Below, piece after piece: positions 55,225 through 63,005 of a stretch of 64,000 bases of DNA. The notes beneath the pieces were generated by a model. That model was given only the letters and a program-made list of their open reading frames with translations. It was not told the DNA's origin and searched no databases. Positions within the stretch are counted from its first letter, which is position 1, and each line of letters begins with the position of its first letter. A program made the translations under genes and the position numbers. Source of the stretch: Gemmobacter nectariphilus DSM 15620 (GTDB taxonomy: Bacteria; Pseudomonadota; Alphaproteobacteria; Rhodobacterales; Rhodobacteraceae); contig NZ_AUCM01000009.1 of assembly GCF_000429765.1 (NCBI RefSeq), positions 135,779-199,778 of the forward strand, written 5' to 3'.

Positions 55225-55950
55225 TCACATCTCCATCAGCGCGCCGCCGGCAGGGATCGCATCATCGATCCCGGCGCGGCGCAGGCTGGCCCACAGCGTC
55301 GCGGTGTTCGAGCTGAGAACCGGCACGCCCAGTTCCTGTTCCAGCCTGGGGATCAGCGGAAGCGAGGGGAAATCGGTGCAGGTGATCAACAGCGCCTGCG
55401 AGCCCAGAACAAAGGCGCGCAGCGCGATTTCCTCGACCTTTTCCAGCGGCGTGCGGGCAATGAACGGATAGTCGCCAGGCCCGTTCGCGCCCAGACCAAG
55501 GCCCAGGATCGCATCGGTCGTCACACCATGGGCCTGCAGAAACTCCACCTCGTGATCGTTCAGCGCCTGATGATAGGGCGTTGCGATCGACACGCGGCTG
55601 ACCTTCAGCGCCTGCAAGGCGGAAACGATCGCCGCTGCCGTGGTGACAACCGGGCGCCCCGCGCTTGCGCTTGCAGCCTCGGGCAAGGAGTGCGCGGGAA
55701 CCACCATCGACCCGGCCGTGCAGGCATAGGCCACGACATCGACATTGGCCTGACCCAGCAGGCCCACATTGGCCACGATATCGGCCAGCAGCGCATCTGG
55801 ATTGCCGTGCCCATGCAGCGGCATCCGGTGCGAATGGACGGTTACCCCCGCTGGCACCAGCCGCGCCCATTCCGCCTCGTTCACTGTATTGGTGGGCGGG
55901 GTGATCAGCCCCAGCTTGGCCCGGTAACTGTAGACTGATTCATGCGCCAT
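55225..55950 (-). CDS. Asp/Glu racemase-superfamily protein, maleate isomerase/racemase-like with both cysteines
   Basis: A 241-residue racemase-fold protein: YRAKLGLITPPTNTVNEAEW at the start, VVAYACTAGSMVV in the first active-site loop and LLITCTDFPSLPLI in the second. Both catalytic cysteines of maleate isomerase/Asp racemase types are present, unlike the paralogue at 47268. It is the first gene before LeuCD-type subunits; the next start lies inside its last codons. It could isomerise or epimerise the diacid fed to the hydratase. The start at 55950 has GGAGG upstream. Confidence 0.83.
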   Translation of the reverse strand: MAHESVYSYRAKLGLITPPTNTVNEAEWARLVPAGVTVHSHRMPLHGHGNPDALLADIVANVGLLGQANVDVVAYACTAGSMVVPAHSLPEAASASAGRPVVTTAAAIVSALQALKVSRVSIATPYHQALNDHEVEFLQAHGVTTDAILGLGLGANGPGDYPFIARTPLEKVEEIALRAFVLGSQALLITCTDFPSLPLIPRLEQELGVPVLSSNTATLWASLRRAGIDDAIPAGGALMEM

Positions 55951-55988
55951 CGCCGCCTCCTGTTGCGCGAGGCTACGAAGTGGTTTTT

Positions 55989-56006
55989 CATTTGTCCAGA
56001 CCAATA
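55989..56006. promoter_or_regulatory. Shared 18-bp dyad, copy 2
   Basis: CATTTGTCCAGACCAATA lies 39 bp upstream of the racemase-leuCD operon and just after the terminator of the ABC operon. It shares ATTTGTCCA-A-CAATA with copy 1, in the same orientation relative to the controlled genes. Confidence 0.55.
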
Positions 56007-56030
56007 GGATTGCCGCGAGGCCGTAATCCC

Positions 56031-56062
56031 AACAAAAAGGCCCGCGCCAAACGGCGCGGGCC
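56031..56062 (-). terminator. Rho-independent terminator of the liv-type ABC operon
   Basis: GGCCCGCGCC/GGCGCGGGCC (10-bp perfect arms, 4-nt loop) followed on the minus strand by TTTTTGTT, 20 bp beyond the binding-protein stop. Classical intrinsic terminator separating the ABC operon from the racemase-leuCD operon. Confidence 0.88.
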
Positions 56063-56082
56063 AGGGCCTTGGCTGGCCTGGA

Positions 56083-57252
56083 TCAGCAGGGATCCGCAGG
56101 GGTCTCGGAGAAGCGGGTCCACTTGCCGCCCTTGATCTCGATCACCTGGCCGGGCAGTTCCGCATCATTGCCGCTCCAGCAGATGTCCTTGCCCAGCACG
56201 CCGGTAAAGCGCAGGCCCTGCATCGCCTTGACCAGTGCCTCACGCTCTTCCTCGAGCTTGGCCGGATCGCCCGTCACCTTGGTCTTTTCGATCAGCTGCT
56301 TGACCAGGTAGACGGTGTCATAGGCCTGCGCGTCCGAATGGTGCGCACCCAGGCGGTGCATCCCGCGTTCCTTGGCCAGCGCGATGTAATCCTCGTTGAA
56401 CTTCTCGGCCTGCGCATTGTTGCCCTTCCAGAAGCCCGCGACGACAAAGGTGCCCTCGCCCGCCGCGCCGAACAGTTCCACGATGTTGGGATCGGCGAAG
56501 ATCTGCGAGCCGATCACGCGGCCCGCATAGCCCTGGCGCCGAAGTTCCTTGACGATCTTCGAGGCCGAATCCGGCGTCGCCGCAACCGCCACCGCATCGG
56601 GGTTGTTCTTCAGGATCTGTGCAACCTGCGCCGACATGTCGAAGCTCTTGTACTGCACCGGGATCGGATCGCCGTATTTCACACCGGCCCTGTCCAGCAG
56701 GGCCGGATAGACCTTGGTGCCCGCCGTGTTCGAAATCGTCTCGTCCGAGACGTAGATGATGTCCACATAATCCAGCTTGATGTTGTTCGCCTTCAGCGTG
56801 GTCAGCAGGCGGCCGAACTGCTTGACCTCGTCTTCCGACAGGCGCCAGCCGTATTTCTTGCCATCCGTCAGCCCCGGCGCCGAGGCCGAGGTCGGGATCG
56901 TCAGGACCTTCAGGCGCTCTGCGTCATTCAGCGCAACGTTGGATTCGCCCGACGAGAATGGCCCCAGAACCGCGATCACCTTGTCGTCCAGCGCCATCCG
57001 GCGCATCGCGACCGAGGCCTGTTTCGGGTCAGACCCGGTGTCGAACCGGATCAGCTCGATCGGCTTGCCGTTGATGCCGCCAGCGGCGTTGATTTCCCGA
57101 ACGGCAAGGTCGATCGCCACCGTCGCGGGTTCGCCCGGGCCCTTCAGAGGGCCGGACATCGCGGCGATGTTGCCGATCTTGTAACTGTCCTGCGCAAAGA
57201 CCGGTGCGGCAGCCATCAAGGCAACGGCACCAGCGACAAGATAACGCTTCAT
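56083..57252 (-). CDS. Branched-chain-amino-acid-type ABC transporter substrate-binding protein
   Basis: A 389-residue LivK-type receptor with signal peptide (MKRYLVAGAVALMAAAPVFA). The mature part has YKIGNIAAMSGPLKGPGEPATVAIDLAVREINAAGGINGKPIELI, VLGPFSSGESNVAL and the NNPDAVAVAATPDSASKIVKEL segment. Such receptors in catabolic loci bind amides, aromatic acids or dicarboxylates as often as amino acids. It is the last gene of the operon livH-M-G-F-K order and is followed by a strong terminator. Confidence 0.9.
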   Translation of the reverse strand: MKRYLVAGAVALMAAAPVFAQDSYKIGNIAAMSGPLKGPGEPATVAIDLAVREINAAGGINGKPIELIRFDTGSDPKQASVAMRRMALDDKVIAVLGPFSSGESNVALNDAERLKVLTIPTSASAPGLTDGKKYGWRLSEDEVKQFGRLLTTLKANNIKLDYVDIIYVSDETISNTAGTKVYPALLDRAGVKYGDPIPVQYKSFDMSAQVAQILKNNPDAVAVAATPDSASKIVKELRRQGYAGRVIGSQIFADPNIVELFGAAGEGTFVVAGFWKGNNAQAEKFNEDYIALAKERGMHRLGAHHSDAQAYDTVYLVKQLIEKTKVTGDPAKLEEEREALVKAMQGLRFTGVLGKDICWSGNDAELPGQVIEIKGGKWTRFSETPADPC

Positions 57253-57288
57253 TCTGTTTTCCCCTGTTGCATTGGTTTTGGGTCAGGT

Positions 57289-57996
57289 TCAGTGGCCCAG
57301 ATAGGCCTCGGTCAGCGCGGCATCGCGCGACAGAGCTTCGGCAGTATCGGCGGCAACCACACGGCCCAGTTCCAGAACATAGCCGCGGGCCGCCACCTCG
57401 AGCGCCATGGTGGTGTTCTGCTCGACCAGCAGAATGCCCAGACCATGGCTGTTCAGATCGGCAATCAACTCGAACAACTTGCCCACGAACAGCGGCGAGA
57501 GCCCCAGCGAGGGTTCATCCAGCATCATCAGCCGCGGCCGACCCACCAGCGCACGCCCGACCGCCAGCATCTGCTGTTCGCCCCCCGACAGCACCGAGGC
57601 CAGTGCATCCCGGCGCGAGGCCAGGTTCGGGAAGCGGTCATAGATCGCCTCGATGTCAGCCTGCACCCCGCCTGCATCCGACCGCAGATAGGCGCCCATC
57701 AACAGGTTGTCATGCACGGTCATCGACACGAAGATCTGCCGCCCCTCGGGCACCAGAACCATCCCCGCCTTCACCCGCGCCGCAGGCGCCAGCCGGGTCA
57801 TGTCGACCCCGTCAAAGACGATCTTGCCGCCTGCCGCCGGAACCGCACCCTGCAGCCCGCGCAACAGCGAGGTCTTGCCGGCCCCATTCGCACCAAGGAC
57901 AGTGACGATTTCGCCGGCCCCCACGGTCAGGTCCACCGCGTCGCAGGCCGTATTGCGGCCATAGGTGATGGTCAGGCCCTGCACATCCAGAAGCAT
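57289..57996 (-). CDS. ABC transporter ATP-binding protein, LivF type
   Basis: A 235-residue ATPase. Walker A GANGAGKTS near residue 35, FVSMTVHDNLLMGAYL, the signature LSGGEQQM, Walker B LMMLDEPSLGLSP and the EQN-type switch LLVEQNTTMALEVA. It pairs with the LivG-type ATPase encoded 11 bp upstream. Confidence 0.93.
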   Translation of the reverse strand: MLLDVQGLTITYGRNTACDAVDLTVGAGEIVTVLGANGAGKTSLLRGLQGAVPAAGGKIVFDGVDMTRLAPAARVKAGMVLVPEGRQIFVSMTVHDNLLMGAYLRSDAGGVQADIEAIYDRFPNLASRRDALASVLSGGEQQMLAVGRALVGRPRLMMLDEPSLGLSPLFVGKLFELIADLNSHGLGILLVEQNTTMALEVAARGYVLELGRVVAADTAEALSRDAALTEAYLGH

Positions 57997-58007
57997 CGCA
58001 TTCCCCC

Positions 58008-58787
58008 TTACGCCACAGCCCCAGCCAGACCGGCCTTGCCCGCGTGCCCCGGGCCCAGATAGGCCTCCAGCACCTGCGGATCCTCATGCACATGGGCGGT
58101 CGCCCCGTCATAGATCTTGCGGCCAAAGTTCAGCACCACCGCATGATCGCACAGCGACCGCACCAGGCTCATGTCGTGTTCCACCACCAGCAGCGTCACG
58201 CCACTGTCGGAAATCTTCCGCAAGAACTCGACCAAAGCTGCGGTCTCAGCCGGGTTCAGCCCCGCCGCCGGTTCATCCAGCAACAGCAGCCTCGGCTTCG
58301 AGGCCAGCGCGCGCACCACCTCGATCTGCTTGCGGATGCCATAGGGCAACGAGGACACCACATCATCGGGATGCACCCGGATGTTCATGCTTTCCAGCTG
58401 CGCCTCGGCCTCGGCCCGCAGATGCGAGGCGCGCAGCGGCAACAGCGCCTGCTTCAGCCCGTCCGCCCGGGATTGCTGGCCCAGCATCACGTTTTCGACG
58501 ACCGACAGATGCGGCATCAGCCGGATGTTCTGGAAGCTGCGCGCCTGACCAAGCGCCGCCCGCTTGCGCGAAGGCACCTTGGTGATATCCATCCCGTCCA
58601 GCAGCACCACACCCGAGCTGACGTCGTAAAACCCCGAGATCAGGTTGAAAATCGTGGTCTTGCCTGCACCATTCGGCCCTATCAGCGCCGTCCGGCCATT
58701 CGCAGGCACCGAAAAGCTGACATCATCGATCACCTTCAACGCGTCGAAATTCTTCGAGACGTTCCGGATTTCCAGCAGCGGGGTCAT
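58008..58787 (-). CDS. ABC transporter ATP-binding protein, LivG type
   Basis: A 259-residue ATPase: Walker A GPNGAGKTT near 38, the LivG-typical RSFQNIRLMPHLSVVENVML, signature region SSLPYGIRKQIEVVRAL and Walker B LLLLDEPAAGLNP. The C-terminal LNFGRKIYDG and YLGPGHAG are typical. Its start overlaps the LivM stop by 4 bp. Confidence 0.93.
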   Translation of the reverse strand: MTPLLEIRNVSKNFDALKVIDDVSFSVPANGRTALIGPNGAGKTTIFNLISGFYDVSSGVVLLDGMDITKVPSRKRAALGQARSFQNIRLMPHLSVVENVMLGQQSRADGLKQALLPLRASHLRAEAEAQLESMNIRVHPDDVVSSLPYGIRKQIEVVRALASKPRLLLLDEPAAGLNPAETAALVEFLRKISDSGVTLLVVEHDMSLVRSLCDHAVVLNFGRKIYDGATAHVHEDPQVLEAYLGPGHAGKAGLAGAVA

Positions 58788-59716
58788 GATTTCGCTCCGT
58801 CCGGGGTGCGCAGGCGCCTGCTGCGCCAGCTGAACCTGTCGACCAGGTCACGGGTCACAAAACCCTCGGGGCGGAACGCCATCATCAGGACGGTGATCAC
58901 GCCCAACAGCACAAAGCGCCAGCTTTCATCCGGCGGCTGGACCGTGGCCGCATCCTGCCCCAGAACGCCCAGCACCCAGACCTGCAGCTTGGGCAGGAAG
59001 GCGCGCAGGAATTCGGGCAGCAGCGTGAAGAACGAGGCGCCGACGATCGGCCCCCAGGCGGTTTGCGTCCCGCCCAGCAGGACGTAAAGCAGCACATAGA
59101 TCGAGACCATGGCGTTGAAGCCCTGCACCTCGACATAGGTGAAGGTATGGGCATAGAGCCCCCCGGCCAGACCCGCCAGCGCAGCCCCGATCGCAAAGGC
59201 GATCACCTTGGTCATCCGTACATTGACACCCATCAGGTCGGACACGACGTCATCGTCATGGATTGCGCGCATGTTCAGCCCGAACCGGGTGGCCATCAGG
59301 TAGAAGACAAAGACCGTGACCGCTCCGGCCAGAATGCAGGGCACATACCATTCGACATAGCCGGGCACCGACATGCCCATCGCCCCGCCCAGGGTTTCCG
59401 AGTTCAGGATGACCCCTGCCACCACCTCGGCGAACGCAAAGGTTGCCAGGATCAGATAGACCCCGCGGGTCCGCAGGATCGGGAAGGCCAGCGCCCCACC
59501 CGCGATTCCGGCCATGATCGTGGCGGCCAGCAGCGTGAAGGTCACGGACAATCCGACCGAGGCCGACAGGAACGCCGCCGTATAGGCCCCGATCGCCTGG
59601 AACCCCGCACCGCCCAGGTTCAGCTGGCCCGTCGCGACAGGAATGAAGATCGCATAGGCAAAGATGATGTTGACCGCGAGGATCGACAAGATGCCCGCCC
59701 AGTAACCGCTCATCAC
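58784..59716 (-). CDS. ABC transporter permease, LivM type
   Basis: A 310-residue permease with about eight to ten membrane spans, for example IFAYAIFIPVATGQLNLGGAGFQAIGAYTAAFL. The cytoplasmic loop RFGLNMRAIHDDDVVSDLMGVNVRMTKVIAFAIGAALAGLAGGLYAH is the conserved LivM motif that docks the ATPases. It is coupled by 4-bp overlaps to LivH- and LivG-type genes. Confidence 0.92.
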   Translation of the reverse strand: MMSGYWAGILSILAVNIIFAYAIFIPVATGQLNLGGAGFQAIGAYTAAFLSASVGLSVTFTLLAATIMAGIAGGALAFPILRTRGVYLILATFAFAEVVAGVILNSETLGGAMGMSVPGYVEWYVPCILAGAVTVFVFYLMATRFGLNMRAIHDDDVVSDLMGVNVRMTKVIAFAIGAALAGLAGGLYAHTFTYVEVQGFNAMVSIYVLLYVLLGGTQTAWGPIVGASFFTLLPEFLRAFLPKLQVWVLGVLGQDAATVQPPDESWRFVLLGVITVLMMAFRPEGFVTRDLVDRFSWRSRRLRTPDGAKS

Positions 59717-60630
59717 AGTTTCCCCTTGCCGATGGCATTATGGCCCAGAAGTCCCTGCGGACGGACCAGCAGCAGCACCAGCAGCGATCCCCATACCGCA
59801 ATCTGGATTGTATCGGCGCCAAAGAAATGGATCGTCATGATCTCGATCAGCGCGACCAGCAGACCGCCGATCACCGCGCCCCAGATCGAGCCAAGGCCCC
59901 CGATCACCATGCCCGCGATCGCCTTGCTGCCGATATCCTCGCCCATCTGCGGCGACACCTCGCCATAGTTCACCGCAAAGGCTGCCCCGGCGATCCCTGC
60001 AAAGGCGCCCGACAGCATGAAGACGATCGGCACGATGACCTTGGTGTCGACGCCCAGGATGTTCGCCGCATCCGGGTTTTCCGCAATCGCCCGCAGGCCC
60101 CGCCCGATCCGGCTGTAGCGCAGCATCCAGGCCAGGCCCATCACGACCACAGCGATCACGATCAGGTTCACCAGCTGCGGCACCCGCACCAGAATCCCGC
60201 CGATATTCGCCGTCAGCTCGACATCGGGGCCCGCAAAGCGCTGCGCATCGCTGCCATAGGCGATGCGCACAAGGTTTTCGATGATCAGCAGGAAGCCAAG
60301 GGACGACACCAGCGGAATCGCATGTTCGGTGCTGTCGCCAAAGCGCATCTTCATCACGCGGAAGGTCATCCGCTCGACCAGCAGCGACACCAGCAGCGAC
60401 ATCGCCACCCCGACCGCCAGCGCCAGCGGCCAGGCCAGCGCACCGCTCAGGCCAAAGGGCAGACCCCAGTAGCTCAGCGCCCATCCGACCACCGCCGCCA
60501 GCATGAACAGCGTCGGAATCGTGAAGTTCAGGAAATTCAGAATCCCGATCGTCAGTGTGAAGGCTATGGCCACGCTCACGTAAACGCTGCCCAGCATCAG
60601 GCTGCTTACGAGCTGCTGAAAGAGCAGCAT
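59713..60630 (-). CDS. ABC transporter permease, LivH type
   Basis: A 305-residue permease starting MLLFQQLVSSLMLGSVYVSVAIAFTLTIGILNFLNF, with the ATPase-contact loop RIGRGLRAIAENPDAANILGVD and the conserved IGGLGSIWGAVIGGLLVALIE. First gene of the ABC operon; GAGGAG lies upstream of the ATG at 60630. Shared dyad copy 3 is 98 bp upstream. Confidence 0.92.
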   Translation of the reverse strand: MLLFQQLVSSLMLGSVYVSVAIAFTLTIGILNFLNFTIPTLFMLAAVVGWALSYWGLPFGLSGALAWPLALAVGVAMSLLVSLLVERMTFRVMKMRFGDSTEHAIPLVSSLGFLLIIENLVRIAYGSDAQRFAGPDVELTANIGGILVRVPQLVNLIVIAVVVMGLAWMLRYSRIGRGLRAIAENPDAANILGVDTKVIVPIVFMLSGAFAGIAGAAFAVNYGEVSPQMGEDIGSKAIAGMVIGGLGSIWGAVIGGLLVALIEIMTIHFFGADTIQIAVWGSLLVLLLVRPQGLLGHNAIGKGKL

Positions 60631-60972
60631 GCTGAATCTCCTCTGTCGGCCCGCTTTTTTTGCCGCTTGTCAGCGGTGCTTTGAGGGGATTGTAGCCAAG
60701 TTCGATCAAAGCGCAAATGTTATCAAGTATTTGTAGGTATAAATATTTCACCCCACAGACCCCCATCTAACCGTCTGCTTTTCTTGAGTTTTCCATCGAA
60801 TCCCCCTGCGTTTCCTCGCTCGGACGCCCCCAAACGGGCAATCCGCGCCACATGGGATATTGCTTTTGTTCCAACAAGTCGTGCAGATTCAGCATGTTTG
60901 GTTCAGCGGATTCTTCGCCCCGCCGCAGATCGCCGACCAAGCGTCATCACGCTCCTTGCCGGACAGCAGCCC
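60631..60972. other. Divergent intergenic region between the ABC operon and the MBL hydrolase
   Basis: This 342-bp stretch has no credible gene. Its left half (about 60690-60760) is AT-rich and holds dyad copy 3, probably with the promoter for the leftward ABC operon. The right half is GC-rich and contains an open frame continuous with the MBL gene, but family alignment places that start at 60973. No terminator or RNA gene was seen. Confidence 0.5.
60728..60745. promoter_or_regulatory. Shared 18-bp dyad, copy 3 (best palindrome)
   Basis: TATTTGTAGGTATAAATA is nearly self-complementary: TATTTGTA pairs with TATAAATA with one mismatch around a central GG. It lies 98 bp before the LivH-type gene. 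Agreement with copies 1 and 2 is strongest at the outer TATTTGT and AATA. Confidence 0.55.
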
Positions 60973-61839
60973 ATGACCACGCCGCTCGACCTTCAGCGCA
61001 TCATCGAAATCGACCGCTTCGCCCTGCCCGCGTCCTTCCTGTTTCCCGACTGCGACCTCGAGGCCCTGCGCCCCCATGCCGCGGTGCTGGATCCGCATCA
61101 TGTGGATTTCGCCGCCGGCACGATCCTTCTGGGCGTGCAAAGCATGGTGCTTTGCCACGGCGGGCTGAACATCCTGATCGACACCTGCGTCGGCGGGTGC
61201 AAGGAACGTCCTGCGCGCCCCGAATGGCATCAGATCGCGCCGCGGATCTATCTCGACCAGTTGGCGGCCGCGGGGTTGCGTGCCGAAGACATCGACATCG
61301 TGCTCTGCACCCATTTGCACGCCGATCACGTCGGCTGGAACACCCGGCTTGAAAACGGCCGTTGGGTGCCGACCTTCCCGAACGCGCGCTATCTGATCTC
61401 GGGGATCGAGCTCGACCACTGGCTGACCCAAGAAGGCATCGCCCCGGGCAAGCACAACCACGGCGCCTTTGCCGACAGCGTTCAGCCGGTGCTCGAGGCG
61501 GGCCTGGTCGAGCGTGTCGAGGATGGCGCAGATTTGGGGCACGGCATGACGCTTCTGGGTCTGCCTGGCCATTCCCCCGGCCAGGTCGGGCTGGAGCTGC
61601 AACGCCAGGGCGCGCCCGACATCTGCTTTTGCGGTGACGGGTTCCATTCCCTCGCCCAAGCCTATCAGCCCGACTGGCATTCCCGCTTCTGCGCGGACGG
61701 GGCCAGGTCCAGCCTCACACGGCGCGGCCTGCTGGACCGGTCCGCCCGGGACGGGCTGGTGATCGTGCCCTCGCACATCCGCCGTGACATCGGCTTCACC
61801 TTTGACGGGGCCGGGCCCCGCCTTCTGCAGACCCTCTAG
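60973..61839 (+). CDS. Metallo-beta-lactamase-fold hydrolase
   Basis: A 288-residue MBL-fold enzyme without signal peptide. The metal motif CTHLHADHVGWN (HxHxDH) is near residue 115, with LPGHSPGQVGLEL and CFCGDGFHSLAQ providing further ligands and PSHIRRDIGF the last His. The layout is that of dinuclear-zinc lactonases/thioesterases/arylsulfatase-like hydrolases. It reads with the lyase paralogue 2 (33-bp gap), so it may open a lactone or cleave an ester in the same pathway. Substrate unknown. Confidence 0.85.
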   Translation: MTTPLDLQRIIEIDRFALPASFLFPDCDLEALRPHAAVLDPHHVDFAAGTILLGVQSMVLCHGGLNILIDTCVGGCKERPARPEWHQIAPRIYLDQLAAAGLRAEDIDIVLCTHLHADHVGWNTRLENGRWVPTFPNARYLISGIELDHWLTQEGIAPGKHNHGAFADSVQPVLEAGLVERVEDGADLGHGMTLLGLPGHSPGQVGLELQRQGAPDICFCGDGFHSLAQAYQPDWHSRFCADGARSSLTRRGLLDRSARDGLVIVPSHIRRDIGFTFDGAGPRLLQTL

Positions 61840-61872
61840 AACCGGCCCCCGGCATACAGGATAGGAAACACC

Positions 61873-62733
61873 ATGAAGCCCTCGCTTCGCACCGCCCTTG
61901 TTAACAAGGAATTCGTCTTTGCCCCCGGCGTGCATGACCTGATCGCCGCTGCAATCTTCAACACGCATGATTTCAAGTTCGCCTATGCCTCGGGCTACTG
62001 GATGACAGCGTCGGCCTTCGGCCTGCCCGATGCCGGGATCGCCACCTACACGCAGATGGTCGATCGCGTCCGCACGCTGTGCTCCAAGGTCAACGCCGGG
62101 GTGATCGCCGATGCCGACACCGGCTATGGCGGGCTGCTGAACGTGCATCACACCGTGCGCGGCTATGAAGAGGCAGGCGTCGTCGGCATCCAGATCGAGG
62201 ATCAGGAATTTCCCAAGAAATGCGGCCACACCCCGTTCAAGCGGGTGGTCCCCACGGCCGAAATGGTCGACAAGATCAAGGTCGCCTGCGCCGCCCGGCA
62301 AAGCGATGAAACCGTGATCATCGCGCGGTCAGATGCCCGCCAGACCGGCGGATTTGACGAAATCGTCGCTCGCCTCAAGGCCTATTCCGAAGCTGGCGCC
62401 GATGTGTTGTTTGCCGAGGCGCTGGAAAGCGAAGCGGAAATGCGCGAGGTCTGCCGCATCCTCGACAAGCCGGTGATGGCCAACATGGCCGACGGTGGCC
62501 TGACCCCGATCCGATCGGTCAAGGAGCTGGCCGAAATCGGCTATTCCATGGCGATCTACCCGGCGACCAGCGCCCTTGCCGCCGCCCATGCGATCAACAA
62601 TGCCTTCAACGTGCTGACGCGCGAAGGCACCTCGGCCAGCCCGAGCCTGCCGCTCTTCTCCTTCAAGGAGTTCAACAGCCTGATCGGCTTCGAGGACGTC
62701 TGGGAATTCGAGCGCAAATGGGCGCAGACATGA
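61873..62733 (+). CDS. Isocitrate lyase/PEP mutase superfamily lyase, paralogue 2
   Basis: A 286-residue lyase closely related to the protein at 42110-42970: APGVHDLIAAAIF, GLPDAGIATYTQM, VIADADTGYGGLLNV, QIEDQEFPKKCGHTP and the shared C-terminal FNSLIGFEDVWEFERKWAQ. The catalytic KKCGH and metal aspartates are intact, so both copies should be active. It differs in the substrate-facing FAYASGYWMTASAFG segment. It ends 90 bp before an IS5 remnant. Confidence 0.87.
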   Translation: MKPSLRTALVNKEFVFAPGVHDLIAAAIFNTHDFKFAYASGYWMTASAFGLPDAGIATYTQMVDRVRTLCSKVNAGVIADADTGYGGLLNVHHTVRGYEEAGVVGIQIEDQEFPKKCGHTPFKRVVPTAEMVDKIKVACAARQSDETVIIARSDARQTGGFDEIVARLKAYSEAGADVLFAEALESEAEMREVCRILDKPVMANMADGGLTPIRSVKELAEIGYSMAIYPATSALAAAHAINNAFNVLTREGTSASPSLPLFSFKEFNSLIGFEDVWEFERKWAQT

Positions 62734-62820
62734 AAGGCGCCCTCTGCGTCGGAACGGGCCTTCTCGGCGGCGCCTGTTGGGCTATGCTTCCAAAGCGGCT
62801 GCTTGACATACTCGAACCAG

Positions 62821-63005
62821 GCTCCAGACTCATTGATCGTCAAAGCCAGAAGATGACGGTTGCGGCGAGAGCGACGGCGGAGAGAAAGGTCTTCGCACGT
62901 CTGTCGTAGCGGGTTGCGATGTATGGGGAGGATCAGAAAACAGTCCGAGGGACTGTTTTCCCGACGTTGGCCAGTCCTTCAACCGGGCTAACATGATCTC
63001 GATGC
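62821..63005 (-). mobile_element. IS5-family remnant (C-terminal transposase fragment)
   Basis: On the minus strand RRIEIMLARLKDW is followed, after about 50 bp of inserted palindromic sequence, by ATRYDRRAKTFLSAVALAATVIFWL and a stop at 62840. This is the tail of an IS5-family transposase like the remnant at 36464. The end GGCTCCAGACTC (62820-62831) resembles the other remnant's end. The rest of the element is cut off at 63005 by the next insertion sequence. Confidence 0.75.
62936..62960. repeat. Perfect palindrome inserted in the IS5 remnant
   Basis: GAAAACAGTCC and GGACTGTTTTC (11-bp perfect arms) flank GAG. It interrupts the transposase between KDW and the ATRYDR segment. CGTCGGGAAAACAGTCC, one arm with its flank, is found exactly at 37111-37127 near the left IS5 remnant in inverted orientation. 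Confidence 0.65.
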
